Of a stretch of DNA of 64,000 bases, positions 50,499 to 63,284 are shown piece after piece (position 1 is the stretch's first letter; every line of letters starts with the position of its first letter). Position numbers and translations under genes: made by a program. Below the pieces are notes generated by a model. It searched no databases. It was not told where the DNA came from and saw nothing but the letters and a program-made list of their open reading frames with translations. Location of the stretch: NCBI GenBank assembly GCA_008694505.1, contig VZDJ01000623.1, positions 6,510,529 to 6,574,528 of the forward strand, read 5' to 3'. This stretch comes from Cyanoderma ruficeps (lineage: Eukaryota > Chordata > Aves > Passeriformes > Timaliidae).

Positions 50499-51656
50499 TG
50501 CTGTAAATAAGTGTAACTCTTTGCAAATCCAACCCCATTTGACTTTCAACTCACAGAATCTGAAAGACACTTTATGTGCACCGTTGCATTTGTTGACTTT
50601 AAAGTTCTGTTAACCTCCAAACTAAACTCTTGTATCTTGCTAATCAGCCAGTTCAGTTCCAGTCAATTGACCTATTTAAATCTTCAAGATAAAATGCCTT
50701 TAATTTTCCTGCTAATGTATTGCATGCAATAGCTATGCTGTCCTTGGCAAAGGAAAAGAGAGAGGGAGACAGAGGGAGAGAGGAAGAGATGGAGGAACAG
50801 AAGTATTTACACGGAGCTTGAGAATTTGTTAAAATCTATCATTTAAAGATAAACTTATGTGAACTTCAAATGGGATATTTGACCTGGAGCTCACTTTAGG
50901 ATGAAGACTTTGGTAGCTGATGTTTTGTGATATCTGTAATTCCATAAAATATTATTTTCTAAATGATACTTCCTTACCATTACTCCAATTAGGGAGTACT
51001 TGAGAAGTTTGTCTACAGTTAATTCTGGTGAATTTGTTTAATGTTTTCCTACCTTTCAGTATAAATATTGTTCAACAATGCTTTCAAATTCCTTTGGTAA
51101 CTTTTACCCATCCTCCCTCCATGTCCCCTACCCACTTTCTCAAACCAAGTCTGAAAATGTATCTTAGTTTAAGTTGCCAAAAACCATTGTCATCAAAAAG
51201 ATACAGTAGGATGCATAGTTGAAAGGAGTGGGTATATAAAGTGACATACTCTACTGCGCTGAAATTGGGATCCCACCAAATTTTGCACCTAAACTTGTTC
51301 TGTATTTATGCTGTGACTTAGAGTGATTTAGAAAAATAAATGGTGCTTAGTTAGATAATATCGCCTTTAAAAATACCTCTTCCTTAGCTATACATCTCTC
51401 TCTCTTACTAACCAAAATACTGATAGGAACATGAATGCCTCTAGTAGCTTCCCTCTACCTGCTTCAAAACTGTAAATGTCCTATAAAGTGATATAACATT
51501 TAAGCATCTGGATTAATGCTAATGGATACAATTATATTCCAAAGGACATTACACATACCAGCCCAACAGAAAGATACCCTTTTGTTAACACCTCTTTAGG
51601 TTGGTATCATTATATAGGAGCAGGGACATGTTAAGGAGTATTTTTATTGATTTCTT

Positions 51657-51763
51657 TGGGGTTTTTTGTTTGTTTTTGGGTTGGTTTGGTTAGGGTTTTT
51701 TTGGGGGGGGGTTAATTTTTATTTGTTTTGGTGTTTTGTGTTGTTTTTTTTTTGTAGAAGTCA
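51657..51763 (+). repeat. T/G low-complexity tract before exon 6
   Basis: About 105 bases consist almost only of T and G, with runs of T and G up to 11 and 9 long, ending about 40 bases before the exon 6 acceptor. On the other strand it is the A/C type of tract seen at several other places in the window. Confidence 0.85.
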
Positions 51764-51779
51764 TCAGTATAATACATGA

Positions 51780-51923
<144 letters not shown>

Positions 51924-54317
51924 TAACTCTCCTCCCCACCAGGCAAGACCATGTGGTCATAATTTGAAAATTACACTCATTCTGGAACCAGTTGAGCAAA
52001 ACTAGCATCAGCACAACTGAAATTTATGGAGTTCACCAGTTTTAGATGCTTGGGCTCCTGGCCCGTGGTGCAGGCTGGCTAGTGATGTGATGGAGAGGCA
52101 ATTCTGGTTACATCGCATGCCTGACTAGTGTCCTAATGCTGCTACTGCTTTAATTGATCAAAAATTCTTCTCTAGCTCGTTGACAGTATTTCTGAGCATT
52201 TCTGTATATTTTGGTATCTAGCTGCAGTCATTTAAATACCTTAAAGTAATCACATAGTAAATAATGATTTAAAGTCATAATTTTTTTGTTAGATTTCTTA
52301 CCACAATTAATAAATATAAACTTTCAATGTTGTCAAATAATGATGTCCTCCTTTTTGCAATATTGAACAGCTTTAAAGCTGTAGGTGATCTTCCATTATA
52401 ATCACACTTAAGTATCCAATTTGTTTGACCAAACTGTTTGACCCCTATATGTGTTTTTTCACCCTGGGAAAGGATTTAATCATTCTGTTTAGCATTTTAT
52501 GAACATGGATTTCTTTATAAGGCTGTTTTTTTCTTTTCTTTTTTTTTAATTTAGGCACTGATTCACAGTGCCAGAAGTTGAGTCAGAAATAGTAAGGCAA
52601 ATTTCATCTCTGTTAGGGTTTGTCCTACAGGGCCAAATTCACCCAAATACAAAGGGTCATCTATAATGCACACTTCTGAAAGTATTGTGGGAGGGAGGGC
52701 GTGGGCAGGGGTTAGGCCACACAGGAAGGGGTCTCTCTTCATCTCAAACTGGGCTGAAGTTCCATTTTAGCTTTATTCTGGATTTTGGATTAACTCAATT
52801 TATATATTGTTTTGAATAAATTTAAACTGCCAGATGAAAACTGCAAGAATCAACAAAACCAGAATGATTAAGACCTTCTGCTGGAAGTATCTTTTTATAC
52901 GTTAAAGTGTTTCATCAAATAAAACATTCTTTTTATTCTAAGAAATATGGATACTGGTGGATTTTAGAAAGACTGATTATTCAGCAAAATATTGAGGATC
53001 TGCAGTCTTAGACCTTATGTGGTACAATCTGTTTTTTTCCCTTGGCTTGGATGATCTGCTTCATGAATAATAGCAGGCTATCCCATTGTTCTGCCACAAT
53101 AAATATTTTGTATTAGCAGAGTGGGACTGAAAATTATCTGTTTCTGAGTTTTGCCATGCACTTACTGTGCATTCTAGAATAAGTCACAGAGACAGTTTTG
53201 TTCCTTGGGAGTGAAACATTTATAGAACTCCTGGGTACAAACAATAATAATTTTACTGTCAGGAGGAAATTTCTTTTTTTCCATTAATTTCTGATGGTTT
53301 GCAAAATGACTTTTCAGACTAACCACAGTCTTACGAACAATCGTGTTCCTCTTTGAAATAATTCCTTCTGAGAACATCTTGAGAGTTTTCAGACAGTGAT
53401 AAAATGCTTTTTTTTAAATCAAAAATCAACCCATCCAGATTTAACTGACCTGTATGGACTTTCAGAACAGTAATGTAGTGTAGCATAGTTCTGATATACT
53501 GATGTTAATTAACTCAGTGAATGGTCACTAAAAGTAGCAACAATTATACTTTGATTAAACCACATTTTTATAATATTGAAGGTTTTGGTTTGCTAGGGTT
53601 TTTTCATAGTCATGTAAGTTGAAAATAAGAGAAGAGGTCTGGAGCAAATGACCCATTAAAATACAGCAGTCTACAGACACTTCTAGTATATTATCCAGGT
53701 GTAATGTAAATAACTTGCAAACCAGGAAGGATTATCTGGACACATTTAAACCTATTTTAATTTAAGGCTTGATCAGTTGCAATGATGAAGATAAGGAATA
53801 AAGAAGGGATCCTTCCAAATGCACCAGTCTACCTGCTGTTGGACAGTGTTTTTGACTCAGGGTAAATACAACTCACTTCTGCATCACTTCAATGAATTGT
53901 TCCACATTTACTCCCCTCAAAGATCAGTTACTGAAGATGCTTACTGTCTGCTTCGACGTGATTGAAGTGAGCAGGAGGAATCCCCCCAAACAGCTCCTGC
54001 ATGGCCCATTTTTTAGCTATTAGTGGCTGCAGAATTATATTCTGAAACTCTACTTCTCTTGGGTATAGTTATGCCTCAGGATGGAAGGAAGGATAATGTC
54101 TTGGGCATAGAGCAGCAGAAGGGAGAAAAGTTTTTTTGTCCTTTTCTGCTCAAGCTCAAACATCCTGAAAGAATATTTATTACATGGAGGAAAGTAGTGT
54201 TAAAGTGTATCACAGGAGGTGAATAATTGCAGATATCCTTTTATTAGTACCCTGGTTTATGTCTCTTGCATGAAAATTACTTTATAAAAAATCAAGTTTC
54301 CAGTCCTACATATCTTT

Positions 54318-54402
54318 AAAAAAAAAAACCAAAAACACAAAAAAACCCCCCAAAACCAAGCAACCAAACAAACAAACAAACAAAAAAACCCCCTAAAAAC
54401 CA
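54318..54402. repeat. A/C low-complexity tract
   Basis: A runs are interrupted by CC to CCCCCC and an AAAC/CAAA tetranucleotide array. Almost no G or T is present across 85 bases. Confidence 0.85.
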
Positions 54403-55515
54403 AGGGGAAAGGAAATATGGGTGAAGAGCTTTAGATACTAAGTTTCGTTTAATTTCGAGGAGAGCTGGAGATCAGTATCTGTCTCTTTAAAAAGAATAAA
54501 CTTTATTTCTTTGGGTAATACTCTCCTCCCTTTTCTCGAGAGGCTCAGATAAAGTCATGGTTTTGACACCAGATATGTATCCTGATGCTTCATTTCAGTT
54601 CTGACAGTGAAGAGCTACTCCTGTTTCAAGGGGGAAAAAGCAGAAATATGTAGAGTTCTGGAAGATCTCTGACACCTCAGGCTCTTTCTTAGGTCCAAGA
54701 AAGGAGTCTGTGCCCAAATGTACTGGGGAAGGAGGAGTGTGCACAACAAAGAGACAGCTCTCAGGGAATCCTGCATGGGCTCCCTATTGAACTGTGTGGA
54801 ACAGTTTGAAGCCCTGTTATTTATGTTATTGCTAATATTTGTTTCTTAAAGATATTAGTTGGCCTTTTTTATAGCAGTTGTTTCTTGCTGGGTGTGAAGG
54901 AAAGCAGAAACCTCCATGAATATTGGAGAAAGAACCATTGACTGGGAAGTCCAGTTTTGCTCTAGAAAAGGACAAGAATATCAAGTGGGTGAAAAGATAT
55001 GGCTCACAGGCATTACGCCATCCCATGAAGACATTCAAAACTTGATCCCATAAGAACATCTCTAGCTAGTTTTAAGTTTTAATTAGTAAATTACCCCTAT
55101 TTTGATATACTGTGGGAACGTGGCATATAATTCTAGGAAGGATGGAGTATTCAGTGCGAAGACAGACATTGTTATTTTAGAACATGGATTCTTTACATCA
55201 AGAGCTGTTTTGAATGCTTTTTGTGAGATATTTTACATTCCTGGACTCACCTTGGTTCTTGGATGGTAAAATGGACTCTCCATGCTGTTTGACATGAAAC
55301 ACATTCCACTAGCATCAAGGCTCACCACTACACCTACTGGGAGGCCAAACCCATATCGTTTTCTGCTTTATTATTAGCCCATTAACTAATTTTTGGGAAA
55401 TCTTTGGACACAACTTGTTCTTTACAGTTTGTTTTTCACCCAGCAGAAAACAGGGTACTGCTGCTAGGTCTGAAATTGACATGCTCTTGACTGCCATTGA
55501 ATTCTCCGTTTGGTG

Positions 55516-55570
55516 AGGTTTTGCCTTGGTGGTTTTGTTGTCATTTTGGGTTTGTTTTTTTTTTTAATTT
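55516..55570. repeat. T/G low-complexity tract
   Basis: T-rich with GG and GGG interruptions, ending in a T11 run. It has the same composition as the tracts at 51657 and 58327. Confidence 0.75.
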
Positions 55571-56632
55571 TACTTAGATCTTATCCTTGTCCCTTGTATA
55601 GTTGAAGGAACCTGACTTTTCCTAAGAAATGGGAGATCAAGATGCAAATGAGTCAAAATTAGGTTGACCATTTGACAGAAAAAGCATCCTAGCAAAAACA
55701 TGCACTTGTAAATCATATTTTCCTCTGCTTGTGTGAAGCACATCTGCTTGCAGTTATAAATTGATTCAGGTTCCCAGGTAGTTAACTTTATTGTTCTCTT
55801 GCGTACTTTTTCTTTCTTTTGCAAACATATTTCAGTGAAACTGGAAGGCCAAGACAATTTGTATTCACTAGAGAAAAAAAACAAACAACCGGATGCATTT
55901 ATCTCTTTCAAGTTTACAGATGTCAATATGTGTTTATACAAAAAACCACTACCCCTATCTTGTATGTCTGTCTGATCATCAGTGATGGCTGTAGGAATGT
56001 GGAAACATTTAAATATAACACAATAGCACAATATTATCAAGCCTTAATGAGATAAAGTGAGACGGAAGTTATTTCCTTATTTTTCTCCTTTTTTCTCCCA
56101 ATGGTTGAAATGAGGGCATGACCAAAAATGAGCTCTGTTACAAAAATGGAGGTATCATTACTAGCATAGCTACTCAAAATAGCTTTGAGTTTGAACCCAG
56201 GGCTGTTGCACTGAAGAACCTGTTTTCTTAATGAGTCCGGCATGGCAGGCAGTATTTAGATAATCCACATTTAATTGGTCTGTTTCAAAAAAAATGAGTG
56301 GCTTAAGTGTCTGGTCATCAGTTGACAGACACAAGAGCAAGAGTTTAGCAATTAGTGGAGTCAGCCTATCCGGTACCCTGTGCATTAGCACAGCAGGGAG
56401 TCCCCTCAATGGAGGTCTGATTCTGCTGCAGATTTGGAAAGTGTTTATGTGTTATTAAGTTTCTAACAGCGTTAAAAGTGTATTTGCATCCATCCGACAG
56501 GATCAGACCCAAGGTTAATAGGAACCGGTTCTTGTTTGCCTCTGCTGAAATCTGTCCTTTAAGTACCTTGTAGAAGGCAGTGCAGTGTTGCCAGGAAGAC
56601 TTCCCTGACACGTTTCTCATTGTGGTTTGCAG

Positions 56633-56751
56633 ATATCCTGACAAGGGCTTTGATGATAATTACTGCCGCAATCCTGATGGCAAGCCGAGACCATGGTGCT
56701 ACACTCTTGACCCTAACACCCCCTGGGAGTTCTGTGCAATTAAAACGTGTG
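56633..56751 (+). CDS. HGF: HGF exon 7: second half of kringle 2
   Basis: The exon is 119 bp and encodes residues 245 (completed as Arg) to 284 plus one base of codon 285. The sequence [20 protein letters not shown] is nearly identical to human HGF. It supplies the last four kringle 2 cysteines (Cys256, 267, 279, 284). Human HTRWEYCAIKTC is [12 protein letters not shown] here. The donor is TGTG|GTGAGT, phase 1, which suits human exon 8 (codon G|CT). Exon 8, the start of the region leading to kringle 3, was not found in the remaining 7.2 kb, so the gene continues beyond the window. Confidence 0.96.
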
Positions 56752-58178
56752 GTGAGTTCAAGCAAAATTTATTACTTCCTTTTCCTTTCCAAAATCTGGA
56801 CACAGATATTTCAAGCAGTGTAGGACCACCGCTAGTTCACTCATTGCCCTTCATTGGCTTATAAAACATAGCTTTCAAAGAGGGTCTCCTATAAAAACTT
56901 CATATTTAATCTGGGCAGAAAAGAAGAGTTGTGTATTACTTACCTCTGGAATATGTGTATGTCTAATATACTGTAAATTGCATTAAAATGCACGATAATC
57001 AAGAACTAAAAAAGTGAGGCAACAAAATCATGAGGTTCACATGTACAGCATTAGTTTGGCCATGTTGGACATGTGCATTATTGTTTGAGAGTATCAAATA
57101 CCATTTGGTGCACACACAATCCCTCCTCAGTGTCCTCTGCTAACAACTCTTCACTGCTTTGCAGTTCAAGGCCTTGGGTCTGGTACATTGTTCACTCTTG
57201 TGCTGAGGATAGAATTATTAATTCACTCATGGGTCTGTCTGTATTATTCAGCACTCCATATCAAAGCAGTCCACAGGCAATGAATTTCTTTTCATGCATC
57301 AGCCACAAGTTGGTGGCATTTGTTAACCACACTTTAGAGACAAGGAATTGAAGTGACAATAAGGTGTACAATTATTGGATGGTCACTTTGAGATGCTCTT
57401 GTTTAGCTTTAGAGCTTCTTGCAGCGTGTCTACAAAGCTCAGATCATCGTAACTTTGGTGACAGCTCTGATAGCTCTATTTTACTGATAATTAGATGTCC
57501 TAAATGAGAAGTAAAAGGACAAGAAAAAGGTAAAACTCTTGGACATTTCTTGAAAACTTGCACAAAGCAATTTTTCTAGACTTTCCTGGTAATGCTGGGA
57601 CTAAGGCAGATGGTGGAATAGGTTTTGTTGAAACATGCTTTTAATATTGGCATGAGTGACAGGGAAGAGGTAATAGCTCTGACATGAAACTTTATGAGCA
57701 GTTACTGCCTGAAGAAAGATTCTCCACCTTCACTTAGAATTCTTATCAAACAAATTATACCATGTTTTCTGCCTGAATCACCAATAATTCAGAATTTTCT
57801 CTCCTTGGCTCTTCATAACTTAGGCCAGTTCTAATGTCTTGGAGATTCAGTCTGCTCTAATCAATTTGTCAATTTTTGAAATCCAAGGATTGAGTGAGAA
57901 TATTTTGTACCTCCTGATGTAATTAATCTTACTCTATCTTATGTTATTGTAATTCCAGTGCAAGGTAGTTAAATTATCAAAATTAGTCCACTGTTAAAAA
58001 GGCAAAGTTATTTTCATACTTTAGGCAAGGTCTAATCAGGCTCTCCAGAGACAGAAGAAACTTGGCAGGATAACTGCTTGTTTTGGGTCAGGCACCCATT
58101 AAGTCACACCCAGGCTGAAAGTCTTACCTGTAAACTACAGGATTAATTCATGTCTTTGTATCTAGACTTATTGGTAAT

Positions 58179-58204
58179 CTTTGATAAAGGGGACTTTATC
58201 AAAG
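58179..58204. other. Perfect 11-bp hairpin with GGGA loop
   Basis: CTTTGATAAAG at 58179-58189 and its exact reverse complement at 58194-58204 are separated by four bases. A third partial copy follows at about 58205. It is a stable small stem-loop of unknown meaning, possibly chance. Confidence 0.6.
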
Positions 58205-58326
58205 CTTGATAAAAGCTCAGACTTTTCTTTTGTGAACACACATTGCTTAGCTGTGCAACTGAATCATCTTCCAAGTTTTTACTTACTCCAGTAAGTAAGG
58301 AGCTGTTGCTTTGGATTTTTGGCATG

Positions 58327-58372
58327 TGTTGGTTTGGGTTTTGTTTTGGTTTGTGGTTTGTTTTTTTTTAAA
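58327..58372. repeat. T/G low-complexity tract
   Basis: GGTTTGGGTTTTG-like words, then T9. It is one member of the dispersed T/G or A/C tracts. Confidence 0.75.
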
Positions 58373-61300
58373 CTAAACTGTGCTTCCTACACTTCTCCAA
58401 TTATTAGATAACGTATGAATCATGTGTAGCATACTAGAACTGTTCTTTTCCCCTGGTAAATATGTTACTATTTTGAAAAAAAATATTCCTAAGTTACAGC
58501 TGACTGTTTCACAAATGCAACTTTTATGAACCTTTATCCTTTGGCATTTCCTGAGCTGATGTGTCAGTGTTCTGAGGAATCACATCTGGCTTTGTTGGTC
58601 ACGTAAGCTTGCACCCCATGCAACTTCCAGTATCTACACTCTGGCCTCAGCCTTATAAAATAGTTGGGTAGGAGATCTCCTGAAAACTACTGTATTATCA
58701 CCTTATCTTCCAAATCATAGTAGAGCCCTGAAGAAAAGGTAAAGATCAAAATCAAATTTAAAAAAAACCCCAAAAACAGAGCGAAATGATTTTCATATTG
58801 TGATGAAACCCTTTTGTCTTATTTCTAGGCAAAAGTTCACTGAAGAAACTAGAAATTCTTTCCTTCAGTTAGAAACTATATTAAAATCAGTGGAACTTTT
58901 ACATGTAAAACTTACTTTCCCTGAAGAATGCTGTATGTCTTTTGAAATTAATAAAGCAATCTATATGTGAAAAAAATACAGAAGTAGGGGTCTTGAAAGG
59001 TTAATCCAGCAGATATTTTCAAAGGGTTTTTCTCACAGTCATATGACATTACCCTCTGTGTAAGATGCAGTGATGCTCATTTCTTTCCTTATAACCCAGT
59101 GAGGGAATTTATTGCTGATGCTACTGTTAAATCACCATCTTGATGGCCAGAATACTAACAGAAAATATCAAAACCCTGTTTTCAGTTTTCTGTCTTTCTT
59201 GAGGCTCATAAACAAACTGTTTTCCCACCTCCTAGCAGGGAGCCCAAAACACTTGGCTATTCTGGGTTTCAGTGGCTGCTCTGCGTTTCTGAAGCTGGGG
59301 CTGTTTGCAATCTCAGAGCACTAAAAAGAGATCATGAGTTACAGGTCTTTATAGCTTTGTGGTTTGGATTCTCACACAGGTTTTTAATTCCTATGCCGTG
59401 GACTGTTTATTTAATTTACAAGAAATACTAATTAGGAAAAAATGCTTTACAAATCCAAGTCCCTGGACTATATACAAAAATGTAGGTGTCCTCTCTTTGG
59501 GGAGTGACCACAAGGCAGCATGCTGCTTGTGGCTTTTGCTACATGTCGTGAGTGCTGGTGTGCTCTATAGCCAAAATGCTGACAACAGCTCATATACAAA
59601 ATTTCCAACAAAAAAAAGTTGGTGGAAGGAAGCGTTTAGAAAATAAATATGGTTTTAAGAGTGAAGAGAGAGAGGGCATTGTAATTTTACTTCCAAGCAC
59701 AGAATGCAGCATAAAACATTGTGGCTTACAGCCAGGGCTGTGAGAAAGAGATGACAGGACCAATTAGGAATTAGAGATGGCTCAAGCTGCAAAAACTGGA
59801 TTTGGATTAAGACTTTGGGGACCTCAGGACTGGTTTGAAGTTGCTCACATATGTGTCTGTGGTTTTGGCTTGTGACAATTTTTAGTTTGAAGAGAGGATA
59901 AAAGGACAACTAACAGCAATGAAGAAGTGTAGGATGAAATGAAGAAATGGAAGCAGTTCCAGCTAACATGAAAAAGGAAAATGACTTATTTTGGCAAGAA
60001 TGAGAACATTGACTACAGGGAAGACAGGAGAAGGGAACTAATCCTGCTTTACAAAAAACTCAAATGGGTAGCAGCTCCTCTATGGATGAGCTTTAGAGAG
60101 GTGTTGAGGCGTATAAAGGAAAATACGTATATCAGTCATTTGAGAACTGCAGAGTTTTGGGAATTACTGTGTTAAGGACAGTGTATCATTGATGCTCACC
60201 TGATGTCCAACCAACCCATATGCCTTTACTATGGATTTAGCTTTTGCCACCCTGACAGTAGTCAGGGGTGACCAGAGCCTGAAAAGCCTTGAGAAAATTC
60301 AATATAGGCTTCACTTTGATGGGAAAGAGCAAGTAATGAATCCCCAAAATTGAGATCTAGATCTAAAATGAACTGTGTTGTGCTCACAGCTGTTGGAAAA
60401 GCAAAAAAACCACCAGTATTAAATTAGTCATTCTTTAGAAACAGAGATTTCAACTGCCCATTTCAATGCACAATTTTGATTAAAGTTATTTGCAGAATCA
60501 TTGTATGTAAAGAAATAAAAGTAAGACTCATTTAAGGTTAATATTTGTGTAAGATAAAGAAGCTCATAGAAAGCAGGCACTGAAAAGAGACTGATGTTTA
60601 GTAGCTGATAAAGTGTTACCTTCCATCTTGCTTTACAAGGAGACAAAGAATAGGTCCACCATTCACTGTTTACACAGCAGTTTAATCCATATTTCCTCAA
60701 AAAGGATCCTTCTCAAATCCTTTTTATCATTTCTATGGTAATTTGGAAGTAAAATTTGAGAACTCTAAATATGAGGAGATTTTTTTTAATACATTCAAAA
60801 TAAAATTTGTTTGAATTTAAAGCTTTGTTGTAGACACTGGAAAGCCTGGAAAGATCTCTCTGTGCTCATGGATAAGTGAATTGCATGTGTGAAGGTTTTA
60901 GGTAACAATGAGTTCTTCAATAATGTGATTCTTGAGCTTAGCTATAATTGATTTCTTCACTTTCTCATATGTTTTTACTGAAAAAAACCCCAAACCACTG
61001 AAAATCAGTAGGGTTTTTCTTATATTTTTCTGCTGTGTCATAGTACATTGAAGAAAATGCAGGAAGGAAGGAGCTGCCACTAAACTAGTGCCCAGAACTG
61101 TAAGTGCCATTGCTAAGAGAAGGGACACCTGAAAGCAGTGTAACTGAGCATGAGCAGCTTCTAAACATCACTCAGCTTTCTTACTAGCATTTGCAGAATT
61201 ACATGGGTCATGTTTAGAATCAACTTTTAAAATTGTTTTGTTACAAATCAGGGCACATTTTCCTTTTGTAGACTGACATTGTAGAAGAGTCATTGCATGA

Positions 61301-63249
61301 ATATAAGCAAGAACTGGTATTTTCCTCATTATATAATTTAGGACTCTGCTTCTTTTCCAACTATATCTTTTTCCACAAATACGTAGGTTGTATTGTCATG
61401 AAAGAACACAAATTCTTCAGCAAAATCTCTACCTTCTTTTAAGTCAGTATGATTCTCACCATTGACCTAAAATCTGTGCAGGATTTTCTTCTGGGTCATT
61501 GGGATTAAAGTCAGAAATAGTATCTAGCTGGTTACTTCAGCTGTCAAATGACTCAAGGCCCCTGCTGATTCCCTCACACCAGCATTGCTGTGAGAACCAG
61601 AACTGAGAAGACTCTCTGTGGCTTTACACATAAGGCTCTGGATAATGTTTCATCTTTTTACTTAAGCACCTATGAATGCATGAGCTGGCACGTATTAATA
61701 AAAGTTTTTTATTTTGAAGTATCAGAAAAAGGAGGGTTTTATGGAAAAAAAAGGATATCTTTGCATTATTGCCCCTTGGTTGGGGACTTCAGAGTGAACA
61801 TATGAAGATAGAAATACTACTAATGGGAAATCCCCTCATGTGGGTGTCTGAATTACATGTTTAATCTTAGTCATCCAGAATTTAAAAAAGAAAACAAAAA
61901 CCCACAAAGTTCTAAAGTAGGAAAATGCTACTAACAATTACCAAATTCCTCTTCATAATGAACTTTCCTACAAGAGTAAGAAGTGACACTTAATCCATAA
62001 ATTATAAGTAGTTGTCTTTTATGAGGTGGTATTTTGTGTGGTGTTTCTTTAACAGTACTTTTAATCTTAGATCAGAACTAAAAAAATATGAACTGAAGAA
62101 AAAAATCCTGGGAACTTCCATTATGAAATATTAGTAAATAACTGCAAATTAAGAATTGCTTGTTGATTTTAAATGAATCTAACGAAATTCAAATTGTCTT
62201 CCTCATTGAAACAATCCCTTGGGTTTTCAGATCTTAATTTATATTTTAGAGGATTTACTGGGATAAGAATGGGAATTTAATTTTATAGATTTTGATCTTG
62301 ACCTTGATTTTGCTTGTAAGAGAGCTGGTGAGTGTGGTCTTAGGGGTCTTTCACCAATGCTCTGCACATCTGATGTTCATGCGCAGGGTTATTAAATTTA
62401 GTTAATTTGGTATGTGTGTGGTGAGTAATTAGCCTCAACAACAACAAGACCAGTACTGAGTGGAGATGACTATGTAAGTTGTAGGCTTGGACAGCTTGGG
62501 CACTTCTTGGTTTGGCAAGTGCTGTATAACCTGCAGTGTCTGGTGAGGCAGGCACCTCCTCAAGCTCTTGCCTGTTCCTGTGCACATCCAGCCCAACTTT
62601 CATTAACAGGAATAGGGAGACTGTTCCCATCATGCCTGTTTGTGGAATCGACAGATGAATGAAGGATTTCTCAAGCCTTTATTGGTAAGTTTTGAGCTTT
62701 CTGTGAGACTCAATAGCCAGAATGGGAATTAGTTCTGAGGTCACAAGCCCTCAGAATTTCAGAACTAAATTTCAGAAATATTTTGGAGTCTCATTTTTCA
62801 TGTTTCAAAATGAGACATTTGTAGTATATATATGCAGGTGGTACAGCAAGAAGAATTTGGGGAGGGTTTTGTCGACATTTTGGAACAATGAAACTGCTTT
62901 ATTAGTGAAATTAGAATATTTTAGTGATCCCTCTCATTACTAGAATTCTTATTGAGAGCTGACACAAATTAATAGCAGACCATCACATTGCAGATTTTGA
63001 AAATCTTAGTCATTATAAAGCAAGTCTTTCCAGAAGTGGCTTGGCTGTGCAAGTATTCATGGCGATGTTAAAGTTAAGTTCTTCACATGGTGTGTTTTCG
63101 CATGGCCAAGTGGTAAAATCTGATCTACAGGTAGAGGTCACTGTCCAGACACATACAGATGTAGATGTACAAGAAGGAATGCTCTTCCAAACTACTATGG
63201 CCTTGCTTAAATCAATTGTTACATTACTTATTTCATTTCAGGCATATGA

Positions 63250-63284
63250 TTAAAAAAACAAAAAAAGACCCCCAAAAACCAACA
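63250..63284. repeat. A/C low-complexity tract
   Basis: A runs with a CCCCC block and scattered CC. It is the same type as the tract at 54318. Confidence 0.7.

Noticed and set aside
55570..56040. 156-codon minus-strand frame in intron 6
   Set aside because: Low-complexity start, no family resemblance, antisense inside an HGF intron; treated as chance.
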